A stretch of DNA of 50,441 bases, from positions 68,540 through 118,980 of the forward strand of contig CAIQTY010000028.1 in NCBI GenBank assembly GCA_903874955.1, in the 5' to 3' direction. This DNA is from an uncultured Alphaproteobacteria bacterium. GTDB taxonomy: Bacteria; Pseudomonadota; Alphaproteobacteria; Paracaedibacterales; CAITNM01. The notes under the pieces were generated by a model, which was not told where the DNA came from, searched no databases, and saw only the letters and a list, made by a program, of their open reading frames with translations. How positions within the stretch are numbered: position 1 is the stretch's first letter; each line of letters starts with the position of its first letter. The translations under genes were made by a program, and so were the position numbers. This document shows, in pieces, positions 1-9,707 of the stretch.

Positions 1-342
1 CTGCCCAAGTTTTCTAGTCATCAATCCATGAGTAACTGCGTTAATATCATCAAGAGTATCTTCAACAAACTGGCTTTGTAGGCCGGCAAGAGACTGTACT
101 GTTTCGTTTGCAATTTTTGCGTTTTTTAAACTAGCAAGTTTTTTCTTTTGATTTTCTATTGCTGTAACCTGATATTGCTTGGTTAGTTGCATCGTGTCTG
201 ACATCTTTTCAAAAAGATTCTTTGCTGAACGCGCATACTTTTTCTGTTGTTTTTTCCATACTGTAGCTGCAGGGAAATCCATTGACTGTCCATATGATTG
301 CGCTCTTGCTCTTACCTTCGATTTTGGTTGTGCTTTTGCCAT
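1..342 (-). CDS. Phasin-like protein, N-terminal part (runs off the window)
   Basis: The minus frame from an ATG at 342 stays open to base 1, giving 114 residues with no stop, so the 3' end lies outside the window. The protein starts basic (MAKAQPKSKVRAR) and then is almost wholly helical and rich in K, Q, A and L, with no signal peptide. This layout, and the stretch with FEKMSDTMQLTKQYQ followed by SLAGLQSQFVEDTL, resembles phasins, which coat polyhydroxyalkanoate granules. An AAAGGT Shine-Dalgarno-like run lies just upstream of the ATG. The family call rests on overall character rather than a diagnostic motif; another coiled-coil protein is possible. Confidence 0.5.
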   Translation of the reverse strand, partial: MAKAQPKSKVRARAQSYGQSMDFPAATVWKKQQKKYARSAKNLFEKMSDTMQLTKQYQVTAIENQKKKLASLKNAKIANETVQSLAGLQSQFVEDTLDDINAVTHGLMTRKLGQ

Positions 343-524
343 AGAGATACCTTTGTTTCTATTCGTTAATATAGTTTATACTTAGTGCCCAACAGCTGCA
401 GGTTACCTAACACAATCCATAAGGATGTTTAGAAAAATGTATAGCACTTTATTAGAGTATAAATACTCAACCTATTTCATATTGTAGCTATAAAATAGTT
501 AATGAAATTCTAACAGGATATATA

Positions 525-557
525 AAATAAAAAAAGGAGTGAATAAGTCACTCCTTT
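525..557 (-). terminator. Intrinsic terminator downstream of clpP
   Basis: A perfect 10-bp stem (AAAGGAGTGA at 533-542 with TCACTCCTTT at 548-557) encloses a 5-base loop. Read on the minus strand the stem is followed by a T-rich tract (TTTTTTTATTTT). It lies about 45 bases after the clpP stop codon and fits the end of the tRNA-Leu/tig/clpP unit. Confidence 0.75.
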
Positions 558-599
558 ATAAAATTTAGTATTTAATCATTAAGATTATGATATTAAAAC

Positions 600-1256
600 C
601 TATTTATCTTTTTCTGATGAAAAGCTAGCCGGACGTTTTGAAACAACATGATCTAACAAACCAAATTGTACGGCCTCCTCTGCGGACATAAATCTATCAC
701 GTTCCATGACATCGTTAATTGTTTCTAGAGGTTGGCCTGTACAGTCCGCATAAATACGGTTCAACCTTGCGCGTAAGTTTAGAATTTCTCTCGCTTGGAT
801 TTCTATATCCGTTGCCTGCCCTTGAGCTCCACCATGAGGCTGATGAATCATAATTCGTGAGTTCGTTGTAGCGTATCGCTTACCTTTTGTGCCTGCTGTC
901 AAAAGAAGTGATCCGGCTGAACAAGCTTGACCTAGGCACACTGTCGCAACATCGCACCTGATATAATTCATTGTATCAAGAATAGACAACCCAGAAGTGA
1001 CAACACCTCCAGGAGAATTTATATACATATAAATATCTTTGTCAGGGTCTTCAGATTCTAAAAACAAGAGCTGAGCGCAAATTAACGCTGACATTTCGTC
1101 AAAAATCTGTCCGGTTAAAAAAACAATGCGCTCTTTAAGAAGCCTAGAGAAAATATCGTACGCTCTCTCTCCCCTACCTGTCTGTTCAACAACCATTGGA
1201 ACAAGAGCTGAAACTATAGCATCTGCATCTTTATATAGACGTGTGTTAAACCCCAT
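600..1256 (-). CDS. clpP: ATP-dependent Clp protease proteolytic subunit
   Basis: ClpP is the serine peptidase barrel that degrades proteins fed to it by ClpX or ClpA in the cytoplasm. All three catalytic residues are visible: Ser113 in GQACSAGS, His138 in MIHQPHGG and Asp187 in [11 protein letters not shown]. Also present are INSPGG (residues 80-85), which shapes the oxyanion region, and the handle-region GQATDIEI. At 218 residues it has normal length. The Ser motif GQACSAG differs slightly from the common GQAASMG. The ATG lies 2 bases after the tig stop codon, so the two genes are surely co-transcribed. No clpX follows: after clpP comes a terminator and an unrelated gene. A later start at Met21 is possible. 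Confidence 0.96.
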   Translation of the reverse strand: MGFNTRLYKDADAIVSALVPMVVEQTGRGERAYDIFSRLLKERIVFLTGQIFDEMSALICAQLLFLESEDPDKDIYMYINSPGGVVTSGLSILDTMNYIRCDVATVCLGQACSAGSLLLTAGTKGKRYATTNSRIMIHQPHGGAQGQATDIEIQAREILNLRARLNRIYADCTGQPLETINDVMERDRFMSAEEAVQFGLLDHVVSKRPASFSSEKDK

Positions 1257-1258
1257 GC

Positions 1259-2707
1259 CTACTCACCTTTCACTTTTGGGCTAGCCTTCTTGGCTTGTGG
1301 TTTTGCGCTGACTGATTTACCTTCTTTAGACGCTTTTTTTTCATCTGAAGCTTCGACTTCATCATCATCCTCATAACCAGGGACAATACCTTTAAGCTTC
1401 GCTGGCAATTCTTTTACCGTGATTTTTGTTTCTTTCTTTTTTGCTTTTTCGAGAACGAACTCAACCACTTTATCCTCTAATGCAGGAGCAATAAGTTTTT
1501 CCATCATTCTTGGATTTTTGATGTAGTAATCTACCACTTCATTAAATTGGCTTTTATACTTCATCGCTTCTATCATCACTTCTCGCTGAATTTCTTCTTT
1601 GCTCAGAGAAATACTATGAACTTTAGCTATTTCTGAAACGAGGAGCCCTAATTTAACCCTGCGCTCTGCAATTTGGCGATATTCAACTTCGACCTCTTCA
1701 AGATCAATATCTTCTTTTTCGCCACGTTCTTTAGCTGCTGCAATTTCATCTTGCAATCGTTTCCATATTTGCTCAAATTCAAAGTCGATTGATGATTTTG
1801 GTAAAGGCATTTGATACTGATCATTAAGAGCATCAAGAATTTGGCGCTTGTGAAATAACCCAATAAGATGATTTTGATCTGTCTCTAAAGTCGACTTCAT
1901 CTTAGCGTGCAATGCATCTAAGTTTTCACACTCAAATTCTTTTGCAAAGGTATCATCAAGTTTAAATTCTATGCGAGCATAAACGCTGTGAATTTCAAGT
2001 TCGTATGTAAATGACTTTGAGACAACAGTTGCTTGGTGAAAATCTTCAGGGTAAGTGATAACAACTTCGACTTTATCACCAGCGCTTTTACCTTCAAGCC
2101 CTTGATGCAGAGGCCTCCAAAGTTCTTCCTCAATATTTTCTTCCAATACTAAATCTTGTTCTTGTGATTCAGACTTAACATTTTGTTCCTTGATCGAAAA
2201 CTTTACTTTATCACCCCATGCGGCTTTGCCATCTTTAGGGTCTTTTTCATGACCTTTGTATCTGGAAAATAAATTTTCTACAGCTTCATCAATTTCTTTT
2301 TTAGAAATATCGATCACTAGTTGTTCGCAACTAATGGATGAGAAATCTTTCAACTCAATTTTAGGCAAGCATTCCACAGTAATGCTACATTCAAAACCCT
2401 CTGCAGCATCAGCTTTTTCAACCGTAACTGAGGGGTGACCAGCAACTCTAATTTGATGTTCTTTATCAATGGTGCGTAAAACCCTATCAATGAGAGTATT
2501 CACAACAGAACGACTAGCATCGTCTCCATAGAGTTTCTTAATCACAGTTAAAGGAGCTTTTCCAGGCCTAAAACCATCAATACGAGCGGTTTCTGATTTC
2601 TTACTAAGCCATGAATTTAGCTCTGTCTCGTATTCAGATGAGTCAAGCGTTGCCTTGAAATCAATTACTGCATCTTGCTCACGCACTTTTTGAACAGAAA
2701 GGGTCAT
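1259..2707 (-). CDS. tig: Trigger factor, ribosome-bound chaperone/prolyl isomerase
   Basis: Trigger factor binds the ribosome exit tunnel and shields nascent chains. The start is set at the ATG at 2707 ([11 protein letters not shown], 482 residues). The frame is open further upstream, but that extension runs into the tRNA-Leu gene and encodes its antisense. A GGA lies 6 bases upstream. The ribosome-docking signature GFRPGKAP is at residues 45-52. An FKBP-like isomerase domain follows at about 135-230 and then a helical chaperone domain. The tail, about 60 residues, is highly charged (a DDDE stretch followed by a Lys/Ser/Ala-rich run) and longer than in Escherichia coli. clpP follows after 2 bases. 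Confidence 0.95.
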   Translation of the reverse strand: MTLSVQKVREQDAVIDFKATLDSSEYETELNSWLSKKSETARIDGFRPGKAPLTVIKKLYGDDASRSVVNTLIDRVLRTIDKEHQIRVAGHPSVTVEKADAAEGFECSITVECLPKIELKDFSSISCEQLVIDISKKEIDEAVENLFSRYKGHEKDPKDGKAAWGDKVKFSIKEQNVKSESQEQDLVLEENIEEELWRPLHQGLEGKSAGDKVEVVITYPEDFHQATVVSKSFTYELEIHSVYARIEFKLDDTFAKEFECENLDALHAKMKSTLETDQNHLIGLFHKRQILDALNDQYQMPLPKSSIDFEFEQIWKRLQDEIAAAKERGEKEDIDLEEVEVEYRQIAERRVKLGLLVSEIAKVHSISLSKEEIQREVMIEAMKYKSQFNEVVDYYIKNPRMMEKLIAPALEDKVVEFVLEKAKKKETKITVKELPAKLKGIVPGYEDDDEVEASDEKKASKEGKSVSAKPQAKKASPKVKGE

Positions 2708-2728
2708 AGAATTCCATATAAAATTAAT

Positions 2729-2813
2729 TGGTGCGGGCGGAGGGACTTGAACCCCCATGACTTGCGTCGCCAGATCCTAAGTCTGGTGTGTCTGCCAATT
2801 CCACCACGCCCGC
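2729..2813 (-). tRNA. tRNA-Leu (anticodon UAG)
   Basis: A class II tRNA folds on the minus strand. The acceptor GCGGGCG (from 2813) pairs with CGCCCGC, and the anticodon stem-loop CCAGA-CTTAGGA-TCTGG gives anticodon TAG. A variable arm is followed by the T-loop GGTTCAAGTCC, and CCA is encoded at 2731-2729. The 3' end is 21 bases before the tig start on the same strand, so the tRNA and tig probably share a transcript. Confidence 0.95.
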
Positions 2814-3058
2814 GCGTGTTGATTCTCTTAAGCTAACAGAAAAAGAAATGTTTTGGCAACAAAAGAAGTGTGATGTTTGTAGATTTTTTTTAGTAAAAAT
2901 ACCAAACAAAAAATAGTGACAAAAAGTGAAAAACCTGAATCGGCTGTTTTAAAGGCCCTACCCTACTTAAGGTCAAGAAGACACTTATAGAAGTTTTCAA
3001 ATTATTATTAATTTGAGGCTTTTCAACGAAAAACTTCTATGCTAAATCTTTTATATGT

Positions 3059-3134
3059 TCCCCGGTAGCTCAGTTGGTAGAGCAAGTGGCTGTTAACCAC
3101 TGGGTCAGCGGTTCGAGTCCGTTCCGGGGAGCCA
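3059..3134 (+). tRNA. tRNA-Asn (anticodon GUU)
   Basis: A complete cloverleaf is visible. The acceptor TCCCCGG pairs with CCGGGGA, and the D-arm has GCTCAGTTGGTAGAGC. The anticodon stem-loop AGTGG-CTGTTAA-CCACT gives anticodon GTT. The T-arm has GGTTCGAGTCC and CCA is encoded. It diverges from tRNA-Leu. Confidence 0.96.
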
Positions 3135-3838
3135 CTTCAAGCAAGTCTTTCGATAATTTTAATATTTCCGCTCAAATAATCGGGTATACACAGGCTATAC
3201 TTTATAGAGTTAATAACTAAAAAGCCTAAAGTGTTTCTTTACTTAAATTTTTTAGAGGCTGTCCTAGATAACTAGTTTAGATGTCCTTTAACCCATTGCT
3301 TCAACTGGGTTAATTGAGCCTTTAGGTTCGGATTATTAAATCTCCATTCTCACTCTTAAAATAGGAGTAAGTTTAGCATACGAAGCAACCTGGCTATCCT
3401 TTACGATTAAGGTCACACAGCTAACACTGACACGACAATATTTAAACTTTTAATTTATGGCTATATCGGTACAGTATTTAACTCCATTTCAAAATTATTT
3501 TTCCCAACAGTTCCCCCAGGAACTTGTTCGAGCAGCGCGTTAGGGCGCTGTGAGACATAGCATGCGGGGGGCCAGTTTTATAAGATCTATAGCTAATTTC
3601 ACTGGATACCCCGACTGAGCCGAGTAAAACTCTAGTGGTGTGAGCATTTTCTATATTTTTTTAAGCTTTTTGGGAGGACCCAATCCCGAACTCGGGTTAT
3701 TTAACCTTGATAAAATCACACAACGCAAAGATGACATCGTTTTAATCTGTGAATTTAAAATTTAAATTTATAAATAACATAAACACATAAATTAACTAAT
3801 TTTAAGTATTATTGATTTACTATTAATTTAAAAACCAC
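3135..3838. other. Intergenic region, about 700 bases, no intact gene
   Basis: No frame of convincing length or composition is present. The stretch holds a short decayed transposase-like 3' end (3272-3349, minus), a small inverted repeat (CAGCGC...GCGCTG around 3534-3550) and a very AT-rich 100 bases before the chemoreceptor gene. It looks like a graveyard of an insertion next to a tRNA gene. Confidence 0.5.
3272..3349 (-). pseudogene. Possible transposase 3'-end remnant
   Basis: On the minus strand a 25-codon open stretch encodes FNNPNLKAQLTQLKQWVKG and ends HLN-stop, with an in-frame TGA just upstream. It is directly followed by a sequence (GGACAGCCTC on the minus strand, about 3254-3263) of the kind found at insertion-sequence ends. 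Amphipathic Lys/Gln-rich C-termini like this are common in IS transposases. The rest of the element is absent or unrecognisable. This is a weak call made from composition and context. Confidence 0.3.
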
Positions 3839-5863
3839 ATGTTTATTTTTATGAATTCTAAACTTAACAAAAAAATTATTAGGATTTGCGGTTTGTTCAT
3901 TATTCCCGTGGTCTATCTACTATTGAAAATTTTTTTTCAACAACGCGAAGATATAGCAACGGCAGACAATGAATTAATCGGTATAAAATATGTAGATTTT
4001 TTAAAGGAAGAATCAAAAAGTTTAGTTTATGGAAAACCCTTACCAGAGCCAAAAAATCTTGAAGATCTTGAATCAATTGGAGTTCCCAAACATAAAGCTA
4101 GCAAAGATATGTCAGAAATTTCTGATAAACTAGACCTTGTTACAGAGAAATCAGGTTTAATACTAGATCCTGTTTTTGATAGCTACTATGTAATGGATAC
4201 ATCGTCGACTAAAATTCCCTCAGCAATAAAAAGTGTTATCGATGTAAAGAGCAAAACTACAACAACATCTGAAGAGTTAATAGTGTTGTATACGTTTTTG
4301 ATACAAAATCTTGAAGCCGTCATGTCCAACTTTAAATTAATCACTAAATATAATGCGGAATTAAAATTCACTTCTGCACTTATTCAAAAAAATATTGATA
4401 CGATCAAAGCGCAAGCTCAAAAACATATTACAATCGATCAAGCGAATGAACTGATTTCAGATCTCTTTAGTTGCTGGGATAAAACAACTGTTTCACTAAG
4501 GGAGCTTTTGGAAAAAAGACGCAAAGAATCTATTAAAAAAGCTATAAATGCACAAATAATTTCTTGTTTAATTTTATTAGTTGTATTTGCGATAATGTTT
4601 TATGTGCTAAAACAAAAGATTAGCCTTCCTCTTAACAAACTAATGAGCGAATTAAATTCTATTGGTTCTAATGCCAACACACGCATTAGCATTTCTACAA
4701 ATGATGAAATAGGCGCTATTGCAAAAATATTTAACGAATTGCTGGATAAGATTAGAGACGATTCTTTAAAAAATCAAAACACTATTGAAGAAGCCATTTT
4801 AACTGCTCGTAAAGAGCAAGAAGAAAGAATAAAAGAAGAAATAGCTGGTATATTTAATGAAGTTGCCATTGGGAACCTCAATACTAGATTGGATCTGAAA
4901 AATAAGGAGGGTTTTATGCTTTCTTTAGGAACAGATATTAATAAAATGATAGACACAATCTCTAATGTAATGCATGAGCTTTCACAAATATTTAGCGAAT
5001 TAGCCAGCGGAAATTTAGTACGCCACACAGGCAATAAATTTCAAGGCATCTATGGTTCACTTAGGGAAGATGCTGATAAAACAGCAAGTCAGTTAGCCGA
5101 AGTTATAAAAAAAATTATTCTTTCGGCTGAAGAAATTTTTAATCTTTCGAAACGCATTAAAGATGGAAATAAAAATTTAGCTCAAAGAACAGAACAACAA
5201 GCTGCAAATCTTGAAGAAACAGCAGCTTCTTTGGAGGAAGTCTCTACAAGTGTTTATCATAATTCAGATAATGCCAAGACAGTATCAAGCCTTGGCACAC
5301 AATCATATGAGATGGCTAATAAGGGCGTTACAGTAGTTAACACCGCAATCACAGCTATGGGAAATATACAAACTTCATCTCAAGAAATATCTCAAATAAT
5401 TATTGTCATTGATGAAATAGCATTCCAAACCAACCTTCTTGCCCTTAACGCTGCGGTAGAAGCTGCACGTGCAGGAGAGGCTGGAAAAGGATTTGCTGTA
5501 GTAGCTGAAGAAGTACGAAGTCTTGCTCATCGATCTAGTAAAGCGTCTAAAGAAATAAAAAATTTAATAGCAACAAGCAACAAGCATGTGGAAGAAGGGG
5601 TGCAATCTGTAGATGCAACCGTTGAAAACCTTGAAACAATACTAACTTCAGTGCAAGAGGTGTCGAAATTTATTGAAGAAATATCAACTGCATCTGCTGA
5701 ACAAAATATTGGACTTCAACAAATCAATACAGCAGTGAGCAAAATAGATGAAATGACACAGCATAATGCTTCGCTAGTTCAGGAAAGCGTAGCAACGTCG
5801 GCAGACTTAGAAATACTTGCTAACAGATTAAGAGCACTTACTGCAACATTTAATCTGAATTGA
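3839..5863 (+). CDS. Methyl-accepting chemotaxis protein
   Basis: This transmembrane chemoreceptor signals through CheA/CheW to the flagellar motor. Residues 13-33 and 239-257 are membrane segments that enclose a sensory domain of about 200 residues containing [16 protein letters not shown], a motif seen in helical sensor domains. A HAMP domain (about 258-310) and a second HAMP-like module (about 335-425, [10 protein letters not shown] and [10 protein letters not shown]) follow. The signalling hairpin tip is unmistakable: [20 protein letters not shown] at 525-544, then [19 protein letters not shown]. The length of 674 residues is typical. The start may instead be Met5; neither has a clear ribosome-binding site. 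No che genes are nearby. With FliD and FliS in the window, a motile cell stage is likely. Confidence 0.94.
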   Translation: MFIFMNSKLNKKIIRICGLFIIPVVYLLLKIFFQQREDIATADNELIGIKYVDFLKEESKSLVYGKPLPEPKNLEDLESIGVPKHKASKDMSEISDKLDLVTEKSGLILDPVFDSYYVMDTSSTKIPSAIKSVIDVKSKTTTTSEELIVLYTFLIQNLEAVMSNFKLITKYNAELKFTSALIQKNIDTIKAQAQKHITIDQANELISDLFSCWDKTTVSLRELLEKRRKESIKKAINAQIISCLILLVVFAIMFYVLKQKISLPLNKLMSELNSIGSNANTRISISTNDEIGAIAKIFNELLDKIRDDSLKNQNTIEEAILTARKEQEERIKEEIAGIFNEVAIGNLNTRLDLKNKEGFMLSLGTDINKMIDTISNVMHELSQIFSELASGNLVRHTGNKFQGIYGSLREDADKTASQLAEVIKKIILSAEEIFNLSKRIKDGNKNLAQRTEQQAANLEETAASLEEVSTSVYHNSDNAKTVSSLGTQSYEMANKGVTVVNTAITAMGNIQTSSQEISQIIIVIDEIAFQTNLLALNAAVEAARAGEAGKGFAVVAEEVRSLAHRSSKASKEIKNLIATSNKHVEEGVQSVDATVENLETILTSVQEVSKFIEEISTASAEQNIGLQQINTAVSKIDEMTQHNASLVQESVATSADLEILANRLRALTATFNLN

Positions 5864-6085
5864 GGTTGTCAAAACAAGAGACTATCATAACGACTACGTA
5901 AATAGCTAAAAGAGTATGACAAATTGGTTAAGCATCAATTTTCAGAGTTTTAGCGATTACGCTTTACTCAGCTTTGCATGCGTTTAACTAACCACCGCTT
6001 TAACCGGTAGTAATTGATTAAAAAAATAGACAAATTTTATATGTTCTTATAAAATTTTTAAGTAGCTTAAATTTTTTAGAAAAAC

Positions 6086-7627
6086 ATGAAACTTTTATTA
6101 TTGGTAAGTTTGCTGTTAACTTCTTTGGCTTATCCAAGAAACTTAAATAGAATAACTATTGAAGACTCTTTTGATCAAGAAAACAACGAAAACATTACAG
6201 AAGAAGAGTTAAAGCAAGACATAGATTCATCTGAGCTTAATAAAGATGGTTATCATGAATTCTTGGATAAAAAAAATGATACGAAACTCGAATTAAAAGC
6301 TGCACTTTCAACTGGGTTTTTCCAAGCGCAAAATTCTAATTTCGGTGCCGGTACACAAGACGCAAAAAACCCAAATATTGTTAGCCATAATGTTTTTTGG
6401 TCAGAATACATTGTCAGTCCAAAAGCACGCGTTACGCAGAGGTTGAGTAACAAAAGTATTTTTTATTCAAAGCTTAGTTTACTACTTGCCGCCACCAGAG
6501 GCAAAGGAGAGGCCTCTGCTGTTGCAACAACAGCAAACAGACCAACTTACTTAAATTATGAAGAATTAGCTGCGGGTTGGAAATCAGGTGATCTTACAAA
6601 AACAGAGAATTTAATTGATTTTTCTTTTGGTCAACAATGTTTTTCGGTTGGTGATAGTTTTCTAATTGCACAGGGAACTTGGAATGCCTATAACCGCGGA
6701 GCATTTTTCTACTCTCCTCGCTCTGCATTCAAAAATACAGCTATACTAACAGTTAATACGTCGCCGATTAGGGGACAACTTTTTCATCTTCAAACCAACA
6801 CAAATCAGAAGCTATTGAAAAATACTGATCAGCCAAAAACATCTTTATATGGAACAAATATCGAATATGTATCAATAGATCCAGAAAAACCTTCCACAGA
6901 ATATTGGACAATAGGCATAACATTACTTAACCTTTATAAAGCTGAAACATACTCGTATTATTCGTACGCAAAGAACCGTAATGGTTTAATGGTATTTAAT
7001 CCCCGTTTAGGCGGTAACTTTTTCCCACAAGACAGAAATATTCGCTTTTTTGCAGGTTACGTATACCAAAAAAATGATAAACAAAGATTGAAGACGCGGG
7101 CAAACGCCTATTACATTGAGCCAGGTTACACATTCAAAAATATATGGGGATCACCTTTATTATATTATAGATACTCACACTACAGTGGGGATAGGAATTC
7201 AGACGGAAAAGTTAAAAAATCTTATGACCCGTTAACGTCAGGTTTGTGGGCACGCGATGGTTACGGAACATGGGAAACAGCCGAAATTCAAGGATACTTG
7301 TATTTTTCAAATACCAATCAAAATGTTCATAATGTACATTTAAAATTCACCCCATCCGATCAGCACATCTTTGGTGTTCAGTACTTTATTATCAATTTTG
7401 ATAAACCTCAGCAATATAGTGTACAATCAAAATCAGGGTCTAGAGAAATTGATTTATATTATACTTGGAATCCAAATCCAAAATTTTCTCTTACAGCAAT
7501 GACAGGAATGTTGACACCTAAGTCAGGTGTTAAAGAATATACAACTTTAAATAGTCCAAATGCAAATCCATCACGCATTGGAAAAAATATATACTTTTTT
7601 GGTTTAATGCTTAATTACACTTTGTAG
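6086..7627 (+). CDS. Outer-membrane beta-barrel protein, alginate-export/porin-like
   Basis: The first 16 or so residues (MKLLLLVSLLLTSLAYP) form a signal peptide. An acidic linker follows (DQENNENITEEELKQD region). The rest is rich in alternating aromatic/polar strands with many Tyr, Asn and Gly turns, as in outer-membrane barrels. The segment YYRYSHYSGDRNSDGKVKKS followed by YDPL, and the later strands ending in LNYTL, recall the alginate-export barrel family, but this is a resemblance and not a firm assignment. At 513 residues it suits a 16-18 strand barrel. It is a single-gene unit: 220 bases follow the chemoreceptor and a short hairpin with a T run follows the stop. Likely role: uptake of small solutes. 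Confidence 0.7.
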   Translation: MKLLLLVSLLLTSLAYPRNLNRITIEDSFDQENNENITEEELKQDIDSSELNKDGYHEFLDKKNDTKLELKAALSTGFFQAQNSNFGAGTQDAKNPNIVSHNVFWSEYIVSPKARVTQRLSNKSIFYSKLSLLLAATRGKGEASAVATTANRPTYLNYEELAAGWKSGDLTKTENLIDFSFGQQCFSVGDSFLIAQGTWNAYNRGAFFYSPRSAFKNTAILTVNTSPIRGQLFHLQTNTNQKLLKNTDQPKTSLYGTNIEYVSIDPEKPSTEYWTIGITLLNLYKAETYSYYSYAKNRNGLMVFNPRLGGNFFPQDRNIRFFAGYVYQKNDKQRLKTRANAYYIEPGYTFKNIWGSPLLYYRYSHYSGDRNSDGKVKKSYDPLTSGLWARDGYGTWETAEIQGYLYFSNTNQNVHNVHLKFTPSDQHIFGVQYFIINFDKPQQYSVQSKSGSREIDLYYTWNPNPKFSLTAMTGMLTPKSGVKEYTTLNSPNANPSRIGKNIYFFGLMLNYTL

Positions 7628-7651
7628 TTTCAAAGAGAGCGCTTAATATTT

Positions 7652-7673
7652 ATGACATTTAGAGTCATTTTTT
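7652..7673 (+). terminator. Weak intrinsic terminator after the barrel gene
   Basis: A 5-bp stem (ATGAC with GTCAT) with a 7-base loop is followed by TTTTT about 25 bases after the stop codon at 7627. The stem is short. Confidence 0.4.
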
Positions 7674-7811
7674 GGATTTGAAAACAGTTTTTAGATAGAG
7701 TTTTAGAAGCTTTTGTGACAGGTTAAACATGCATAAGAAGAACCTATATATAGAAGCCAATCTCCTGTTTCATGTGACTTTTTAAACAGTTCCTCAATAA
7801 AATTCTTCTTT

Positions 7812-8477
7812 TTAAGCCATAGTAAAAATTTGCTCTGATGGGAAGCGAACTTTCTTAGCAAATTGCATTTCGTCTTGGGTTGACCGATACCCAAGCGCAG
7901 CTGCCACAACAGTTACGTAATCCGTTTTAGAAAGGTCCAAAATTCCATCGAATTTTATTGGATCAATTCCCTCCATCGCACAAGTATCAATTCCAATGAG
8001 CGCTGCGGTAGTAAGGAGATTTCCAAGAGCAATATAAGTCTGTCTAGTAATCCACTGTACCTGATCCTGATCAGACATAGCTTGGGTGACATCAACAATC
8101 ATATTTCTATACTCTTCAAGTGCACTGGGAGGCACTTCGCGCGTTTCTGCAATATGCTTTATAAAAGAATCTATATATTCAACTTTTATCGTTTTTAAAC
8201 GAGCCAGAATAACAATGTGAGAAGCTGTTTCAAATTTTTGCCTGTTCATAGGGGCAGCTTCTGCGAGCTTTTGTCTCAGATCAGATGATTGTACAACGAC
8301 AAAATGCCAGGGCTGTAAACCAAAAGACGATGGTGCAAGTCGAAGAGAATCAGCTAAAACATTCCAATCTACCTGTGCAATCGAACGCGTTTTATCAAAA
8401 ATTTTTGCAGCATATCTCCACTGGAGTTGTCTTTGAATATACTGGCCTATTCCTTCTTGACTATTTGAGCTATTCAT
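7812..8477 (-). CDS. NAD(P)H-dependent nitroreductase (NfsB-like flavoprotein)
   Basis: Members reduce nitro compounds or quinones with FMN and NAD(P)H. The 221-residue protein follows the NfsB layout. RYAAKIFD near the N-terminus matches the FMN-phosphate-binding R-S-x-K-x-F region. LRLAPSSFGLQPWHFVVVQS (about residues 45-64) is the family hallmark. EWMAKQ-like QWITRQTYIALGNLL and GIDTCAMEGIDP appear in the second half, and LGYRS near the end. A Ser/Asn-rich tip precedes the domain. It stands alone between a plus-strand barrel gene and a 290-base AT-rich gap that shows nothing else. Confidence 0.88.
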   Translation of the reverse strand: MNSSNSQEGIGQYIQRQLQWRYAAKIFDKTRSIAQVDWNVLADSLRLAPSSFGLQPWHFVVVQSSDLRQKLAEAAPMNRQKFETASHIVILARLKTIKVEYIDSFIKHIAETREVPPSALEEYRNMIVDVTQAMSDQDQVQWITRQTYIALGNLLTTAALIGIDTCAMEGIDPIKFDGILDLSKTDYVTVVAAALGYRSTQDEMQFAKKVRFPSEQIFTMA

Positions 8478-8767
8478 TTTTGCCTCAATATTTTTAATTT
8501 TTTAATTAAATAATTTTATGTTTTATTATGTATTTAAATTTAAATTAATATATTTAATTATTTATTAAATACAGAATATAATAGAAATAACAAGTGCTTG
8601 GCATTATGATCCTTCATTAATAGATTTTTAAAATTTTAATAGGTGGTCGTAAATTGATAAGTTTTATTATTCTCTTTTTTAGATAAACAATCGACAGCAG
8701 ACTTATTGCTAATCGATTGTTTTTGATAAAATTATTGGGAATACACTGATATTAAAATGAATCGATT

Positions 8768-9466
8768 TTATTCATCATCCGCTTCATTTTCATCGTCTCC
8801 TTCATCTTCGCTATCGCTATCATCTTTGTCCTTATCCTGGTCATTATCTTCACTCTTATCGCCGCTTTCTTCATTTTCCCCTTCTTTACTATCCTCTTTA
8901 TCGTCTCCGTCTTCATTATCGGTTTCATCTCCATCTACTTTTTCTTTGCTGCCTTGCTCTTTTTTCTTCTCAGCATCATTTTTGGTAGCTGCTGGTTTAG
9001 CAGCGACGGGAGCCGGTTTTGTCACTGATGGGGAAACACCTTTTGAAGATTCCTCTGATGGCTCTAAAATTTCGAGCAAAAGCCGCTGCAATTTGGTTGA
9101 AGCAAAAATTGCATCATCTCTGACTATGTTCAGCGCATTCTCTTTAAAAATATCATTTTTCTGAAGAGCCTTATCATTTAAGTTAACACTATCTAAAACT
9201 GCATTTAGTGATTTTTTAATGGCAGCATCATCTGGTTTAGCGCCTGGTTCGGAAAGCGCGCATTTAGCCTGAAGACTTTTTATCTCATCTAAGGCAAGTT
9301 GAGCCTTACCTAATTCAGGCCTCGTATAACCACTAGGCAGTACTTCGTCATATATTTTGGTTTTATCAGTATTAAGAACTGCTGCATCGTATAGATCTGG
9401 GGCAATTTTTTCACAAATATTAGCGCTTAAGAAACCACATGAAATAATTAAAAGTGCTATACGCAT
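8768..9466 (-). CDS. Secreted protein with long acidic disordered tail
   Basis: I do not recognise a family. The N-terminus (MRIALLIISCGFLSANICE) is a short signal peptide, possibly with a lipobox-like Cys. Residues about 20-135 are helical with Ala/Leu/Lys. A Pro/Ala linker (SVTKPAPVAAKPAATK) leads into about 65 residues made almost only of Asp, Glu, Ser, Lys and Gly, ending in ADDE. The opposite strand shows a Ser-rich frame, which is the expected shadow of acidic codons. Acidic tails can bind cations or basic proteins; no function can be assigned. There is no neighbour in an operon: 240 empty bases separate it from the HtrA gene. Confidence 0.7.
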   Translation of the reverse strand: MRIALLIISCGFLSANICEKIAPDLYDAAVLNTDKTKIYDEVLPSGYTRPELGKAQLALDEIKSLQAKCALSEPGAKPDDAAIKKSLNAVLDSVNLNDKALQKNDIFKENALNIVRDDAIFASTKLQRLLLEILEPSEESSKGVSPSVTKPAPVAAKPAATKNDAEKKKEQGSKEKVDGDETDNEDGDDKEDSKEGENEESGDKSEDNDQDKDKDDSDSEDEGDDENEADDE

Positions 9467-9707
9467 AAATCACATCTATATTGAAATTTTAATTTATTAT
9501 GCATTGAATTTGTTAATAATATATTAAATCGAGAATGTTTTATAAAAAATATAAACAAAAAATTTCTAATATCATAAGGTAAAAAATCCTAAGGTCACAA
9601 TTAGAAGCAGCGAAAAGGCTTAAACCCTAATTCGCTCTTGCTCGCTGATTACTAAAATTCTGAGGTTGCTGTTAGAGGATGGTCATCCCGCATTAGGATT
9701 CATAAAA

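Noticed and set aside
2708..2758. Upstream extension of trigger factor
   Set aside because: It would read through the antisense of the tRNA-Leu 3' end; the ATG at 2707 fits the family N-terminus.
7703..7909. Minus-strand frame at the end of the nitroreductase gene
   Set aside because: It overlaps the true nitroreductase frame, which has the family motifs.
8757..9164. Plus-strand Ser-rich frame opposite the acidic secreted protein
   Set aside because: It is the complement of Asp/Glu codons (GAT/GAA read as ATC/TTC and shifted to Ser), lacks a domain and overlaps a gene with a signal peptide.
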